Positions 8,991 through 18,690 of a stretch of DNA of 64,000 nucleotides are shown piece by piece; positions within the stretch are counted from its first letter, which is position 1, and each line of letters opens with the position of its first letter. This DNA comes from Paracoccus stylophorae (GTDB lineage: Bacteria > Pseudomonadota > Alphaproteobacteria > Rhodobacterales > Rhodobacteraceae), in NCBI RefSeq assembly GCF_028553765.1, contig NZ_CP067134.1:3329001-3393000 (forward strand). Reading direction: 5' to 3'. A model generated the notes under the pieces. It was not told the origin of the DNA. It ran no database searches and saw only the letters and a list, made by a program, of their open reading frames with translations. The position numbers were made by a program, and so were the translations under genes.

Positions 8991-9712
8991 GCGCTTTCGC
9001 CCCCGTCCAGCATGATCGCCTGCCCGTTGACCGACGCCGCCCCGGCCGAGGCCAGCCACAGCGCCGCCGCCGTCACCTCGGCCGGGTCGATCAGCCGCCC
9101 CTGCGGATTTTTCGCCGTCAGCGAGGCGATGGCGCCGGCCTCGTCGCGCCCGGTCTTGTCCATGATGTTGGCGACGCTGCGCCGGGTCATGTCGGTGTCC
9201 AGAAAGCCCGGACAGATCGCGTTGACGGTGATTTCCTTCTTCGCCACCTCCAGCGCCAGCGACCGCACCAGACCCATCACCCCGTGCTTGCTGGCGGCAT
9301 AGGGCGCGGCATAGGCGGCGCCGCGCAGCCCCGCGATCGAGGCGACGGCGATCATGCGCCCGCCCGCCTCCATCTGCGCCAAGGCGTGCTGAAAGGTCAG
9401 GAACGTGCCGGTCAGGTTGGTCGTGATCATCCGTTGCCAGTGATCCATCGTCACCTTGCCGAAGGGCGCGGCGTCGGCCACGCCGGCATTGGCGATCACG
9501 ATCTGGAACGGACCGGCATCGGCGAAGATCCGGGCGACGCTGTCAGGGTCGCCGACATCGCCGGTGACCGCGCGGATGCCGCCGCCGGCGATGCGATCCA
9601 GCGTTTCGGGCGTGCGTCCGGCAATGACCACCTGATGACCCGCATCGGCAAAGGCGCGGGCCATGCTGGCGCCGGCCCCGCTGCCGCCGCCGGTGATCAG
9701 GACGCGGTTCAT
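8987..9712 (-). CDS. SDR family oxidoreductase (3-hydroxyacyl-CoA dehydrogenase-like)
   Basis: A 241-residue classical short-chain dehydrogenase. [19 protein letters not shown] binds the nucleotide, NAGVAD is the structural Asn motif, the catalytic Ser lies in VASIAGLRG, and YAASK holds Tyr and Lys. CPGFLDTDM follows. Position within the operon suggests oxidation of a 3-hydroxy group formed after ring opening, as in beta-oxidation. ATGA overlaps on both sides couple it to the flavin fusion and to marR. Confidence 0.9.
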   Translation of the reverse strand: MNRVLITGGGSGAGASMARAFADAGHQVVIAGRTPETLDRIAGGGIRAVTGDVGDPDSVARIFADAGPFQIVIANAGVADAAPFGKVTMDHWQRMITTNLTGTFLTFQHALAQMEAGGRMIAVASIAGLRGAAYAAPYAASKHGVMGLVRSLALEVAKKEITVNAICPGFLDTDMTRRSVANIMDKTGRDEAGAIASLTAKNPQGRLIDPAEVTAAALWLASAGAASVNGQAIMLDGGESA

Positions 9713-11994
9713 GCCCGGATCTCTTCGGCCTGTCGCTCGGCCAGACGCATCGCCTGATCGCGGCCGGCCTGATAGGGCAGCGGCCATTCGGTATCCCGGT
9801 CGCCCAGGGCGACGGCGGCGTGCAGCGTCCAATAGGGATCGGCCAGATGCGGGCGGGCCAGGCAGACCAGATCGGCGCGGCCGGCCATCAGGATCGAATT
9901 GACGTGGTCGGGTTCATAGATGTTGCCGACGGCCATCGTCGCCATCCCGGCCTCGTTGCGGATGCGGTCCGAGAACGGGGTCTGGAACATGCGGCCATAG
10001 ATCGGCCGCGCATCCGCCGATGTCTGACCCGCCGACACGTCAATGATATCGGCCCCTGCGGCGTGGAAGGCGCGCGCGATCCGGACGGCCTCTTCCGGCG
10101 TCACGCCGCCGTCGCCCACCCAGTCATTGGCGCTGATTCGGACCGACATCGGTTTTTCTTCGGGCCACGCAGCGCGCATCGCGGAAAACACCTCAAGCGG
10201 CCAGCGCATCCGGTTTTCCAGCGAGCCGCCGAATTCGTCCTGCCGCCGGTTCGACACGGGCGAGATGAAGCTGCTGATCAGATAGCCATGCGCGGCGTGC
10301 AACTCGATCATGTCAAAGCCCGCCCGCTCGGCCATGCGGGTCGAGGCGACGAACTGATCCCTGACCTCATCCATCTGCGCGCGGGTCATTTCGGCGGGAA
10401 CGGCATTATCCGCCGACCACGGCTCGGCCGAGGCCGAGATCAGCGGCCAGTTGCCGTCTTCCAGCGGCTGGTCCATCCCCTCCCACCCGATCCGGGTCGA
10501 GCCCTTGCGCCCCGAATGGCCGATCTGGCAGCAGATCTTCGCGTCGGTTTCCTGATGCACGAAGTCGACAAGCTCGCGCCACGCATCCTCGTGTTCGGGC
10601 GCATACAGCCCCGGACAGCCCGGCGTGATCCGCCCCTGCGCCGACACGCAGGTCATCTCGGTATAGACCAGACCGGCACCGCCCTTGGCGCGTTCGCCGT
10701 AATGGACCAGGTGCCAGTTCGTGGGCTTGCCATCGACGGCCTTGTATTGCGCCATGGGCGAGACGACGATGCGGTTCTTCAGCGTCATGTCGCGCAGGCG
10801 GAACGGCGCGAACATGGGCGCGCGTCCGGGCTTTCCGCCCGCCTGTTCCTGAAACCAGTCCTCGGCCCAGCGGACCCAGTCCGGGTCGCGCAGGCGCAGG
10901 TTTTCGTGGCTGATGCGCTGGCTGCGGGTCAGCAGCGAATAGGTGAACTGAACCGGGTGCAGGTCGAAGTAACGCTCGACCTCCTCGAACCATTCCAGGC
11001 TGTTGCGGGCCGCCGATTGCAGGCGCAGCACCTCGATCCGGCGTTCTTCCTGATACCGTTCGAACGCACGTTCCATCGTCGGTTCGCTGTGCAGGTAGTC
11101 GGCCAGCGCGATGGCGCTGTCAAAGGCCAGCCGGGTGCCCGACCCGATGGAAAAATGCCCGGTTGCCGCCGCATCGCCCATCAGCAGGACATTCTCGTGA
11201 TACCAGCGGTCGCAGATCACGCGCGGAAAATTCATCCACACGGCCGATCCGCGCAGATGCGCGGCGTTCGACATCAGCTCGTGCCCGTCCAGATGCGCCT
11301 CGAACGCCTTGCGGCAGGTCTCGACGATCTGTTCCTTGGTCATGTCCTCGAAGCCGAAATTGTCCCAGGTGCGCTGGCTGCATTCGACGATGAAGGTCGC
11401 GGTGTCGTCGTCGAACTGATAGACATGCGCCCACAGCCAGCCATGTTCGGTCCGCTCGAAGATGAAGGTGAAGGCGTCGTTGAATTTCTGATGCGTGCCC
11501 AGCCATATGAACTTGCACAGGCGCATGTCGATGTCGGGCTTGAACACATCCTCGTATTCGGTGCGGATGCGGCTGTTCAGACCGTCGGCGGCGACGACCA
11601 GATCGTAATCCTTTCGATAGTCCTCGGCGCTGCCGAACTCGGTCTCGAACCGCATCTCGACGCCCAGTTCGCGGGCGCGTTCCTGCAACAGGACCAGCAT
11701 CTGCTTGCGTCCGATCCCGGCAAAGCCGTGCCCGCCCGAGACGTCGCGCCGCCCTTCGCGGATTACCGCGATGTCGTCCCAATAGATGAAATGGTCGCGG
11801 ATCGCCTGCGTCGATTTCGGGTCGTTGCGCTGCATCCGTTCCAGCGCGTCGTCGGACAGGACCACGCCCCAGCCGAACGTGTCGTTGGCGCGGTTGCGTT
11901 CCAGCAGCGTCACCTGATGGTCGGGGTCGCGCAGCTTCATCGAGATGGCGAAATACAGGCCCGCAGGGCCGCCGCCGAGACAGAGAATTTTCAT
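9709..11994 (-). CDS. 2-aminobenzoyl-CoA monooxygenase/reductase-type fusion flavoprotein
   Basis: This 761-residue protein fuses two flavoenzymes. Residues about 1-385 are a p-hydroxybenzoate-hydroxylase-like FAD monooxygenase ([33 protein letters not shown]). Residues about 395-755 are an Old Yellow Enzyme-type FMN reductase ([42 protein letters not shown]). The architecture is that of the ACMR/salicylyl-CoA 5-hydroxylase family, which oxygenates and reduces a CoA-activated aromatic ring. The adjacent ligase and kynA favour 2-aminobenzoyl-CoA over salicylyl-CoA. AGGAGGTGGAACTGC before ATG 11994 is a strong ribosome-binding site, marking it as first gene. Confidence 0.9.
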   Translation of the reverse strand: MKILCLGGGPAGLYFAISMKLRDPDHQVTLLERNRANDTFGWGVVLSDDALERMQRNDPKSTQAIRDHFIYWDDIAVIREGRRDVSGGHGFAGIGRKQMLVLLQERARELGVEMRFETEFGSAEDYRKDYDLVVAADGLNSRIRTEYEDVFKPDIDMRLCKFIWLGTHQKFNDAFTFIFERTEHGWLWAHVYQFDDDTATFIVECSQRTWDNFGFEDMTKEQIVETCRKAFEAHLDGHELMSNAAHLRGSAVWMNFPRVICDRWYHENVLLMGDAAATGHFSIGSGTRLAFDSAIALADYLHSEPTMERAFERYQEERRIEVLRLQSAARNSLEWFEEVERYFDLHPVQFTYSLLTRSQRISHENLRLRDPDWVRWAEDWFQEQAGGKPGRAPMFAPFRLRDMTLKNRIVVSPMAQYKAVDGKPTNWHLVHYGERAKGGAGLVYTEMTCVSAQGRITPGCPGLYAPEHEDAWRELVDFVHQETDAKICCQIGHSGRKGSTRIGWEGMDQPLEDGNWPLISASAEPWSADNAVPAEMTRAQMDEVRDQFVASTRMAERAGFDMIELHAAHGYLISSFISPVSNRRQDEFGGSLENRMRWPLEVFSAMRAAWPEEKPMSVRISANDWVGDGGVTPEEAVRIARAFHAAGADIIDVSAGQTSADARPIYGRMFQTPFSDRIRNEAGMATMAVGNIYEPDHVNSILMAGRADLVCLARPHLADPYWTLHAAVALGDRDTEWPLPYQAGRDQAMRLAERQAEEIRA

Positions 11995-12039
11995 GCAGTT
12001 CCACCTCCTGTCAGGCGGAAGGCTGGCACGGGATCGGCG

Positions 12040-12738
12040 TTATTTCAAGTTTAAAATGTTGTGCCGGATCGTTGCCGCGATCATCGCCGGCACCTCGGGC
12101 GCAAGGCCGATCGGGTCCAGCCGCGGCCCGCTGAACCCCGCCTCGTCCAGCGCCTGCGGAAGATCCTTCAGCACATGTTCGGCCCGCAGCGCGAACAGCG
12201 GCAGGTGAACGGCGCGGGTCAGGTTGCGGGCGGCCGCGGCGATGAAGGGCGGCTGTTCGACAAAGCCGGTGACGGCGCGGGCAAAGCGGGGCGCGACCTG
12301 CCGGGCCAGCGCCGATGTCATCTCGAAACTGGCCTGCGAGCGGCCAGAGCCATGCGCGCTGAGCAGCAGGGTCGTGTCGGCCGCCGTCCAGCCCTGTGCG
12401 GCGGCGGCACGCTGCGCGGTGGTCGCGACCAGCCCGGCCAGACCCGAATCCGAGCCGAAGGGCGGCAGGATCCGCGCCCCGCCCGCGCCCGCCCGGGCCA
12501 GTTCGCGCGGCAGCAGATGGCCGGTGAACCAGCCCTCGGCCATGAACATCGGATAGATCAGGCTGTCATCGTCGCAGGCGGCGGCCAGCGCGCCCGGCAT
12601 CGCCATCGTCGCCCCGCGAATCTCGCATCCCGGATCTTCGGCCGCGACGCGCAGGGCCAGATCGCGAATCGCCTGTTCCTGCGGTTCGGGATCGCCGGGC
12701 TGGCCATGCGAGACGATGACGGCGACAGGCACGGCCAT
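12040..12738 (-). CDS. CbiX/SirB-family chelatase-like protein
   Basis: A 232-residue protein with two halves of the class II chelatase fold. VAVIVSHGQPGDPEP carries the N-terminal metal-coordinating His and TTLLLSAHGSGRSQAS the corresponding His of the second half. Members insert Co2+ or Fe2+ into sirohydrochlorin for cobalamin or siroheme; which metal applies here is not evident. It overlaps the DUF4202 gene by one base at its start. Its last codons contain the palindrome proposed as operator of the operon downstream. Confidence 0.82.
   Translation of the reverse strand: MAVPVAVIVSHGQPGDPEPQEQAIRDLALRVAAEDPGCEIRGATMAMPGALAAACDDDSLIYPMFMAEGWFTGHLLPRELARAGAGGARILPPFGSDSGLAGLVATTAQRAAAAQGWTAADTTLLLSAHGSGRSQASFEMTSALARQVAPRFARAVTGFVEQPPFIAAAARNLTRAVHLPLFALRAEHVLKDLPQALDEAGFSGPRLDPIGLAPEVPAMIAATIRHNILNLK
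12042..12057 (-). promoter_or_regulatory. imperfect AT-rich palindrome, candidate MarR operator
   Basis: The 16 bases ATTTCAAGTTTAAAAT match their reverse complement at 12 positions and form an AT-rich island in very GC-rich sequence. They lie 48 bp upstream of the first operon gene and extend into the last codons of the cbiX-like gene. TTGAAA on the minus strand (12043-12048) could be a -35, with no convincing -10 seen. Size and symmetry suit MarR operators; binding is inferred. Confidence 0.4.
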
Positions 12739-13301
12739 CAGTCGCGGAAATGCATGGCAAAGGCGTCGGGAATGTCGAATTCCTCCAGCGCGCGGCGCCG
12801 TCCTTGGGGCGACATCTTGGCGGCGGTGCGTTCGATGATGCGGGGCATCTTGTCGTCGGGCTGCTCGGCGGCGAAATCGCCCAGGTACCAGCGGATGAAG
12901 GTAAAGCAGATCACATCCTCCAGCGCCTGAACCTCGGGGTCGCGTTTCAGCCCCTGCTTGGTCAGCATACGGCGGGCGCGGTCGAGATCCTCGGCGTCGT
13001 ATCCGGCCTGCTGCATGATCCCCGCGACCCGGTCGGCGTGGCGCCGGCCCTGTTCCTGACGCCAGCGCAGATAGCCCGCCCGATCCATCGGAAACGCGTC
13101 GCGCGGCAGCGTCCAGCGTTCGATATGCTGACCCCGGCAGGCGATGCGCAGCGCGTCCGAGGCGTCGGGGAACAGGCGCTGCTGTTCGGCGGTCATCCGC
13201 TGGCCATACAGCAGCGCGGCGGGCGTGCCGTCTTCCAGATTGGGATCCTGGGCGTTCGCCGCGTCGATGGCGGCAAAGACGTGGTCAAGCCGGGTGGTCA
13301 T
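12738..13301 (-). CDS. DUF4202 domain-containing protein
   Basis: A 187-residue protein that reads as a DUF4202 family member, with conserved MTTRLDHVFAAIDAANAQDP, RACRGQHIERW-like and LEDVICFTFIRWYL segments. The function is unknown. Conserved His and Arg residues (GQHIERW, DRARRMLTKQGL) hint at a metal- or nucleotide-binding helical fold. The ATG at 13301 is chosen because AAAGGGA lies eight bases upstream, rather than the ATG at 13316. It is co-transcribed with the chelatase-like gene (one-base overlap). Confidence 0.8.
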   Translation of the reverse strand: MTTRLDHVFAAIDAANAQDPNLEDGTPAALLYGQRMTAEQQRLFPDASDALRIACRGQHIERWTLPRDAFPMDRAGYLRWRQEQGRRHADRVAGIMQQAGYDAEDLDRARRMLTKQGLKRDPEVQALEDVICFTFIRWYLGDFAAEQPDDKMPRIIERTAAKMSPQGRRRALEEFDIPDAFAMHFRD

Positions 13302-13371
13302 GCGCGTCCCTTTCATTTTGTCGCAGTTTCACCCGCTGGCGGGCGGCGCTGCAAGCCGCTATGTCACCGGG

Positions 13372-13893
13372 ATGGGTGGTTGGACCGAATACGGGCTGGC
13401 ATGGGTCTGCTTTCTGGCTGCGCATATCGTGCCGGCCACACCGGCGATTCGCGGCCGGCTGGTGTCGGCCCTTGGGCGGCGCGGATATCTGGCGGGGTTC
13501 AGCCTGCTGTCGCTGGCGTTGCTGATCTGGCTGGTGCGGGCGTCGGGCAGCGCCCCCTATATCAGGTTATGGGACGCGGGCGGGTTCGGGCGTTGGATGG
13601 TCAATCTGGCGATGCCGCTGGCGATCCTGTGCGGGGCGCTGGCGGTCGGGCTGTCGGGTCTGATGGCCGGATTCGCGATCTGGGCCGGCGCGCATTTGGT
13701 CGCGAATGGCGATCTGGCCCATGCGATCCTGTTCGGCGGGATGCTGATCTTTGCGCTGGCCGGGCTGGCCCGATCCGGCGTGCCGAGATCGTTTCGCCCG
13801 ACGCCGCTGCGGCTGTTGCTGGCGGTGGCGCTGTGGATCGCGCTGATCGCGCTGCACCCGCTGATCGTCGGCGTCTCGCCCCTGCCCCTCTGA
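13372..13893 (+). CDS. NnrU family membrane protein
   Basis: A 173-residue inner-membrane protein with about five hydrophobic helices. WTEYGLAWVCFLAAHIVPATP at the start, LGRRGYLAGFSLLSLALLIWL and the late HLVANGDLAHAILFG segment resemble NnrU. NnrU was found near nitrite/nitric oxide reductase genes in Rhodobacter and is associated with denitrification; similar MAPEG-like proteins also include an isomerase in carotenoid synthesis, so the role here is open. It is transcribed divergently from the DUF4202 gene and ends 14 bp from the convergent FAD oxidoreductase. Confidence 0.82.
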   Translation: MGGWTEYGLAWVCFLAAHIVPATPAIRGRLVSALGRRGYLAGFSLLSLALLIWLVRASGSAPYIRLWDAGGFGRWMVNLAMPLAILCGALAVGLSGLMAGFAIWAGAHLVANGDLAHAILFGGMLIFALAGLARSGVPRSFRPTPLRLLLAVALWIALIALHPLIVGVSPLPL

Positions 13894-13907
13894 CCCGATG
13901 GCGTGGT

Positions 13908-14951
13908 TCACCGCAGACGGAACCCCTGCGGAATCCGGTCGCGATCCTGCAGAATCAGATCGGCCATCACCTGCGCGATCTTCGGCGCCATTCCGAACCC
14001 GATCTTGAAGCCGCCATTGGCCACGAAATGTCCGCGCCGCCCCGGCCATGCGCCCAGCAGGGGCGCGCGCGACCGGGCGCGCGGACGCAGGCCGGCCCAT
14101 CGGTCGATCACCGGCGCATCGGCCAGCGCGGGACAGACCGCGCGGGCCTGCGCGATCAGATCGTCCAGCATCGCGTCGGGATCGACATGGTCGAACGCGT
14201 TTTCCGAGGTCGAGCCGATTGCCGTCGTCCCGTTCGCGTGCGGCACGATATGCAGCCCCTGCGCAAAGATTTGCGGCGCGTCAGGGGCCGCAAACCGCAG
14301 CAGCGCCGACTGACCCTTGATGCCGGTGCCCATCGGCCGGCCCAGATCGCGCTCCAGCATCGCCAGTCCCGGCGCGCCGGTCGTCCACAGCACCGGCCCG
14401 TCCCGCTGCCAGTCCTCGATCCGCCGCCCCTCGACGATCTCGCCGCCGGCGGCACGGATTGCGGCCGCTGCCGCCGACAGCGCCGCGCGCGGGTCGATCC
14501 GCGCGCTCAGCAGATCCTGCGCCCACAGCCCGGTCGGGCTGTCGGGCACCAATGGCGATGCGGGGCTGGCGGTCAGTCGCATCGGCATCGTCGGGGGCCA
14601 TTGCCGGGCGGCGGCGGCGATGCGGTCCTCCATCAGCGCCGCCATGCGCGCATCGGGGACCGGTTGCAGCCGCCCGGTGCGGCCAAAGCCGCTGGAGAGG
14701 CCCGAGGCGGTTTCGATCCCCGCCCAGAAGGGCGCGGCAAGGATCAGGCTGTCCAGCTGGAACGCCTTCTTCTCGTTCCAGTTCTCGGGCGCGTGCGGGG
14801 CCAGTGCGCCGACCGTGCCGCCGGATGCGCCGGCCCCGATCCGTTCGGCCTCGAACACCCGGACATGGTGGCCGCGACGCGCGATTTCCCATCCGCAGGA
14901 CAGGCCCAGGATGCCGGCGCCGATGATGGTGATGCTTGTCAAACCGGCCAT
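13908..14951 (-). CDS. FAD-dependent oxidoreductase, candidate split MnmC oxidase half
   Basis: A 347-residue DadA/glycine-oxidase-like flavoprotein. ITIIGAGILGLSCGWEIARRG binds FAD, VFEAERIGAGASGGTVGALAPH follows, and FVANGGFKIGFGMAPK closes the C-terminal FAD region. It starts 19 bp from the divergent mnmD. In E. coli these two activities are fused in MnmC, whose oxidase half removes the carboxymethyl group from tRNA wobble uridine 34; adjacency and the GAxAPH-like sequence make that role plausible, but a free D-amino-acid or glycine oxidase cannot be excluded. Confidence 0.82.
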   Translation of the reverse strand: MAGLTSITIIGAGILGLSCGWEIARRGHHVRVFEAERIGAGASGGTVGALAPHAPENWNEKKAFQLDSLILAAPFWAGIETASGLSSGFGRTGRLQPVPDARMAALMEDRIAAAARQWPPTMPMRLTASPASPLVPDSPTGLWAQDLLSARIDPRAALSAAAAAIRAAGGEIVEGRRIEDWQRDGPVLWTTGAPGLAMLERDLGRPMGTGIKGQSALLRFAAPDAPQIFAQGLHIVPHANGTTAIGSTSENAFDHVDPDAMLDDLIAQARAVCPALADAPVIDRWAGLRPRARSRAPLLGAWPGRRGHFVANGGFKIGFGMAPKIAQVMADLILQDRDRIPQGFRLR

Positions 14952-14970
14952 CCTTCGCCTAGCTGCCTGC

Positions 14971-15678
14971 ATGAGCGATCTAGCCGAACAGACGGGCTGC
15001 GGCCAGCCGCAGCTGGAATGGCGCCCTGACGGGGTGCCGGTCTCGACCCGGTTCGACGATCCGTATTTCAGCCTGGCCGGCGGGCTGGCCGAGGCGCGGC
15101 ACGTGTTCCTGGCCGGCAACGATCTGCCGGCGCGGCTGCGGCCGGGCTTTCGCGTGGCGGAGCTGGGCTTCGGCACCGGGCTGAATGCGCTGGCGCTGGC
15201 GGCGGTGGCGCAGGTGCCGGTCGCGATGACCAGCTTCGAGGCCTATCCGATGGCCCTGGATGAACTGGCCCGCGCCCATGCGGCATTTCCCGAGCTGACC
15301 GATCTTGCCGCGCAGCTGCGCGCGGGATGGGGCCGGCTGCGCATGCAGGTGGGTCATGTCGATCTGCGGCTGGTGTGGGGCGATGTCCGCCAGACCCTGC
15401 CCGGCTGGCAGGGCCGGGCGGATGCGTGGTTTCTAGACGGCTTCGCCCCGGCCCGAAATCCCGAAATGTGGTCCGCGCCGCTGATGCGCCAGATCGCGTG
15501 CCACAGCGCCGCCCACGCCAGTTTCGCGACCTATACCGCCGCCGGTGACGTGCGGCGCGCGTTGCAGGCGGCAGGCTTTGCAGTCGAACGCCGGCCGGGC
15601 TTCGGACGCAAGCGGCACATGACGGCGGGGCGTCTGCGCGCCGACGCGACGGGGCCGGCGACGGCCGATCCGCGATGA
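14971..15678 (+). CDS. mnmD: tRNA 5-methylaminomethyl-2-thiouridine34 methyltransferase
   Basis: A 235-residue SAM-dependent methyltransferase of the MnmC N-terminal type. FDDPYFSLAGGLAEARHVFL is the family start region, VAELGFGTGLNALAL the SAM-binding motif and WFLDGFAPARNPEMWSAPLM the active-site segment; FATYTAAGDVRRALQAAGF and GFGRKRHMTAG complete the domain. It methylates aminomethyl-2-thiouridine at the wobble position of tRNAs for split codon boxes. The oxidase half is not fused but probably encoded by the divergent FAD gene. Confidence 0.9.
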   Translation: MSDLAEQTGCGQPQLEWRPDGVPVSTRFDDPYFSLAGGLAEARHVFLAGNDLPARLRPGFRVAELGFGTGLNALALAAVAQVPVAMTSFEAYPMALDELARAHAAFPELTDLAAQLRAGWGRLRMQVGHVDLRLVWGDVRQTLPGWQGRADAWFLDGFAPARNPEMWSAPLMRQIACHSAAHASFATYTAAGDVRRALQAAGFAVERRPGFGRKRHMTAGRLRADATGPATADPR

Positions 15679-15946
15679 GGGTCCGGTGGCGTCCGCCGGT
15701 CGCCGGGCTTGAACAGGACGTGCGGCATGTGCGACAGACGGCCGGAACGGACGATGCTGCGGGATCGGCCGCACCTTTGGCGTGCCGGCGGCGCACGGGC
15801 GGTGACGCAGCCTGCGGGCCGGTATCACAGATCGGCCCGGCAACGGGTCGGGCCGGGCGGAACGGACGACCCCGCGCGACACAGTTTCCTGTCCTGCACC
15901 CCGATCCTGCGGTGAAGGCCGGGATCGACATGGCAAGGAAGACGCG
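15679..15946 (+). other. 268-bp gap with a weak 91-codon ORF
   Basis: An ORF from 15675 to 15950 fills the gap between mnmD and the FMN reductase and is linked to both by ATGA. However, its third codon positions are much less G/C-biased than in neighbouring genes, the product is Arg/Pro/Ala-rich without any recognisable fold, and a second frame (from ATG 15727) is equally open. I see no convincing gene, promoter or hairpin here; the linkage is noted in case the ORF is real. Confidence 0.3.
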
Positions 15947-16525
15947 ATGAGTGGTAATCGGATCGTGGTGATCCTGGGCTCGATCCGCGATGGGCGGATG
16001 AACGACCGCGTCGCCTCGTGGGTGGCGGCGCAGCTGGCCGCGCACGGCTTCGCGCCCGAGATTCTGGACCCCGCCGATCCCGAATTGCTGCCCGTCCAGA
16101 TCGGCGATCCGCAGGCCATCGACCGGCTGCGCCAGCGGATGGAGGGGGCGGACGGCTTCGTGATCGTCACGCCCGAATACAACCATGCCGAACCCGGCCA
16201 TCTGAAGACGCTGATCGATTCGGTAACGGCCGAGTGGTGGGCGCGCCCCGTCGGGCTGATCGGCTATGGCGGCATCTCGGGCGGGCTGCGCGCGATCGAG
16301 GCGCTGCGCGTCATCCTGGCCGAACTGCACACCGTCACCATCCGCGACACGCTCAGCTTCGCCTCGCCCTGGCGGCGCTTTGACGAGGACGGACGGATCA
16401 CCGATCCCGACGATGCCGCCGCCGCCGAAGGCGCGATGGCGGTCTTCGCGCACCGTCTGCGCTGGTGGACCGAGGCGCTGGCCGATGCGCGCCGCGCGCG
16501 GCCCTATGACCGCGAGGACGAGTGA
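15947..16525 (+). CDS. NADPH-dependent FMN reductase family protein
   Basis: A 192-residue flavodoxin-like reductase. ILGSIRDGRMNDRVASWVAAQ forms the phosphate-binding loop for FMN, and ADGFVIVTPEYNHAEPGHLKTLIDSV is the classic PEYN motif of this family. GYGGISGGLRAIEALR is the second flavin-contact loop. Members reduce quinones, chromate, azo compounds or supply reduced flavin; the specific substrate is unknown. The gene ends one base before the MFS transporter start, so the two form an operon. Confidence 0.88.
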   Translation: MSGNRIVVILGSIRDGRMNDRVASWVAAQLAAHGFAPEILDPADPELLPVQIGDPQAIDRLRQRMEGADGFVIVTPEYNHAEPGHLKTLIDSVTAEWWARPVGLIGYGGISGGLRAIEALRVILAELHTVTIRDTLSFASPWRRFDEDGRITDPDDAAAAEGAMAVFAHRLRWWTEALADARRARPYDREDE

Positions 16526-16526
16526 G

Positions 16527-17726
16527 ATGGACCCGCTGCTGAGGGACTGGCGGTCGTGGGGTCTGATGTTCGCAGCGATGCTGACGATCATGTCGAACGC
16601 CACCATCACCCCCTCGCTGCCGGGGCTTGAGGCGTCGTTCGCGGACAATCCGCTGGCGCCCCTGCTGACGCGGCTGCTGATCACCGCGCCCTCGCTGCTG
16701 GTCGCCATCGTGGCGCCCTTCGCCGGTATCCTGACCGACAGGCTGGGCCGGCGCCGGCCGCTGCTGGCGGGGCTGATCGTCTATGCGGTGGCCGGCACGG
16801 CGGGGCTGTATCTGACCTCGCTGGAGGCGATTCTGGCCAGTCGCCTGCTGTTGGGGCTGGGCGTGGCCGCCATCATGACCGCGCAGGCGGCCCTGGTCGG
16901 GGATTACTTCGCCGGGCCGGCGCGCGGGCGGCTGATGGGATACCAGATGGCGGCGACGAATATCGGCGGGCTGGTCTTTGTCACCGCCGCCGGTGCGCTG
17001 GCCGCAACCGATCCGCGCCTGCCCTTTGCGATCTATGGGCTGGCGGCGCTGCTGTTTCCGCTGCTGGCCGCGATCCTGCCAGAACCGGTTCGTTTCGCGC
17101 CCGATCCCGCCCAGGGCACGCCGGCCGACGATGCCGAACCTGGCTGGCGGCTGACGGTGACGATCATGACGGTGGCGGCCGGTCTGACATTTGTCATCTT
17201 CTACGCGGTGCCGACGCAGGTGCCCTATCACCTGCGCAACGAGGGTCTGGCCGATCCGCGCGCGGCGGGCGTGGTGATGGGCGCCATGATGTTCTCGGCG
17301 GCGCTGACCTCGGTCATCTCGGGGTGGACGCGGCCGTGGCTGGGGCGGATCGGAACGCCGGTCACCGGCTATCTGCTGCTGGCGGCGGGATTCGGCGGGC
17401 TGGCCATCGGCCATTCCCTGGGGCTGGCCATGGCATCGACGGCGCTGATCGGGGCGGGGCTGGGCTTCTGCATGCCCACGTTCGTGACCACGGCGCTGAA
17501 CGTGACCCCGGCCCGCCGGCGCGGGCTGGTGACCGGACTGATCACGGCGGCGATCTTTCTGGGCCAGTTCCTGTCGCCGCTGGCGTCGCAGCCACTGGCC
17601 ACGCATCTGGGCTATGCCGGCGCGTTTCGCATCGGTGCCCTGGCCTTCGTGGCGCTGGCCGTCGTGCTGACGGTTGCCCTGCGCCGCCGCCCACCCCATG
17701 TCACAAGGCCGCTGCGCCAGCACTAG
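16527..17726 (+). CDS. MFS transporter (drug-efflux type)
   Basis: A 399-residue inner-membrane transporter with twelve predicted helices. The MFS loop 2-3 motif appears as [17 protein letters not shown], and the motif C-like proline/glycine-rich region of helix 5 as [19 protein letters not shown] hydrophilic central loop (about 185-200) separates the halves. The family exports small hydrophobic compounds by proton antiport; substrate unknown. It follows the FMN reductase after one base. Confidence 0.87.
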   Translation: MDPLLRDWRSWGLMFAAMLTIMSNATITPSLPGLEASFADNPLAPLLTRLLITAPSLLVAIVAPFAGILTDRLGRRRPLLAGLIVYAVAGTAGLYLTSLEAILASRLLLGLGVAAIMTAQAALVGDYFAGPARGRLMGYQMAATNIGGLVFVTAAGALAATDPRLPFAIYGLAALLFPLLAAILPEPVRFAPDPAQGTPADDAEPGWRLTVTIMTVAAGLTFVIFYAVPTQVPYHLRNEGLADPRAAGVVMGAMMFSAALTSVISGWTRPWLGRIGTPVTGYLLLAAGFGGLAIGHSLGLAMASTALIGAGLGFCMPTFVTTALNVTPARRRGLVTGLITAAIFLGQFLSPLASQPLATHLGYAGAFRIGALAFVALAVVLTVALRRRPPHVTRPLRQH

Positions 17727-17748
17727 CGGTCACGGAAGGAACAGGAAG

Positions 17749-18690
17749 ATGGCCGGAATCATCCAGATCGACAATCTGTCCAAGGAATATGCCGGCGGCA
17801 CCAGGGCGCTGAGCAACGTGTCGATGGAAATCGAGGAGGGCGAGATCATCGCGCTTCTGGGTCCCAACGGGGCCGGCAAGACGACGCTGATCTCGATCAT
17901 CTGCGGGCTGGTGGTGCCCACCGGCGGCACCGTCCGCGTGGGCGGGCACGACATCCGCACCGACTGGCGCGCCGCGCGCAGGCTGATCGGCCTGGTGCCG
18001 CAGGAAATCGCGCTGGAGCCGTTCGAGAAGGTGATCAACAGCGTCCGTTTCACCCGCGGCCTTTACGGCGGGCGCCCCGACGACGCCTATCTTGAAAAGG
18101 TGCTGCGCAGCCTGACCCTGTGGGACAAGCGCAACGCGATGACGCGCGAATTGTCGGGCGGCATGAAACGCCGCGTGCTGATCGCAAAGGCGCTGTCGCA
18201 CCGGCCCAAGGTGCTGTTTCTGGACGAACCGACCGCCGGCGTCGATGTCGCGCTGCGGCGCGAGATGTGGCAGGTGGTCGAGGGGCTGCGCAAGGACGGC
18301 GTGACCATCATCCTGACCACGCATTATCTGGAAGAGGCCGAGGAAATGGCCGACCGCATCGGCGTCATCAACAAGGGACAGCTTCTGCTGGTCAAGCCCA
18401 AGGACGAGCTGATGGGCGAATTCGGCAAGAAGACCCTGACCATCGAGATGGACGAACCGCTGGACGCCGTGCCCGCCGAACTGGCCGGGCGCGGCCTGAT
18501 CCTGTCGCAGGACGGCCGCCGCATCCGTTACGACTACGATTCCCGGGCCGAGCGGACGGGGATCGCGCGGCTTCTGGGCGATCTGGCGCGTCAGGGGCTG
18601 ACCGTGCGCGACGTCTCGACCCGGCAATCCAGCCTGGAAGAGGTGTTCATCTCGCTTGTGGAAGATGACAGGTCCGAGGACGCGGCATGA
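17749..18690 (+). CDS. ABC exporter ATP-binding protein (YadG-like)
   Basis: A 313-residue ATPase. Walker A is [11 protein letters not shown], the signature [10 protein letters not shown], Walker [13 protein letters not shown] and the switch His lies in [18 protein letters not shown]-terminal extension of about 90 residues, ending in [13 protein letters not shown], is typical of ABC-2 type exporters. It pairs with the permease that begins inside its stop codon (ATGA). The ATG at 17749 follows AGGAACAGGAAG. Substrate unknown; the E. coli counterpart pair is yadG/yadH. Confidence 0.92.
   Translation: MAGIIQIDNLSKEYAGGTRALSNVSMEIEEGEIIALLGPNGAGKTTLISIICGLVVPTGGTVRVGGHDIRTDWRAARRLIGLVPQEIALEPFEKVINSVRFTRGLYGGRPDDAYLEKVLRSLTLWDKRNAMTRELSGGMKRRVLIAKALSHRPKVLFLDEPTAGVDVALRREMWQVVEGLRKDGVTIILTTHYLEEAEEMADRIGVINKGQLLLVKPKDELMGEFGKKTLTIEMDEPLDAVPAELAGRGLILSQDGRRIRYDYDSRAERTGIARLLGDLARQGLTVRDVSTRQSSLEEVFISLVEDDRSEDAA

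Noticed and set aside
9709..11994. Assignment as salicylyl-CoA 5-hydroxylase
   Set aside because: Same fusion family, but the ligase is of the 2-aminobenzoate type and kynA is in the operon, which favours anthranilate; not excluded biochemically.
15675..15950. 91-codon ORF joined by ATGA to mnmD and the FMN reductase
   Set aside because: Weak third-position bias, no recognisable fold and a competing frame; kept only as a described gap.
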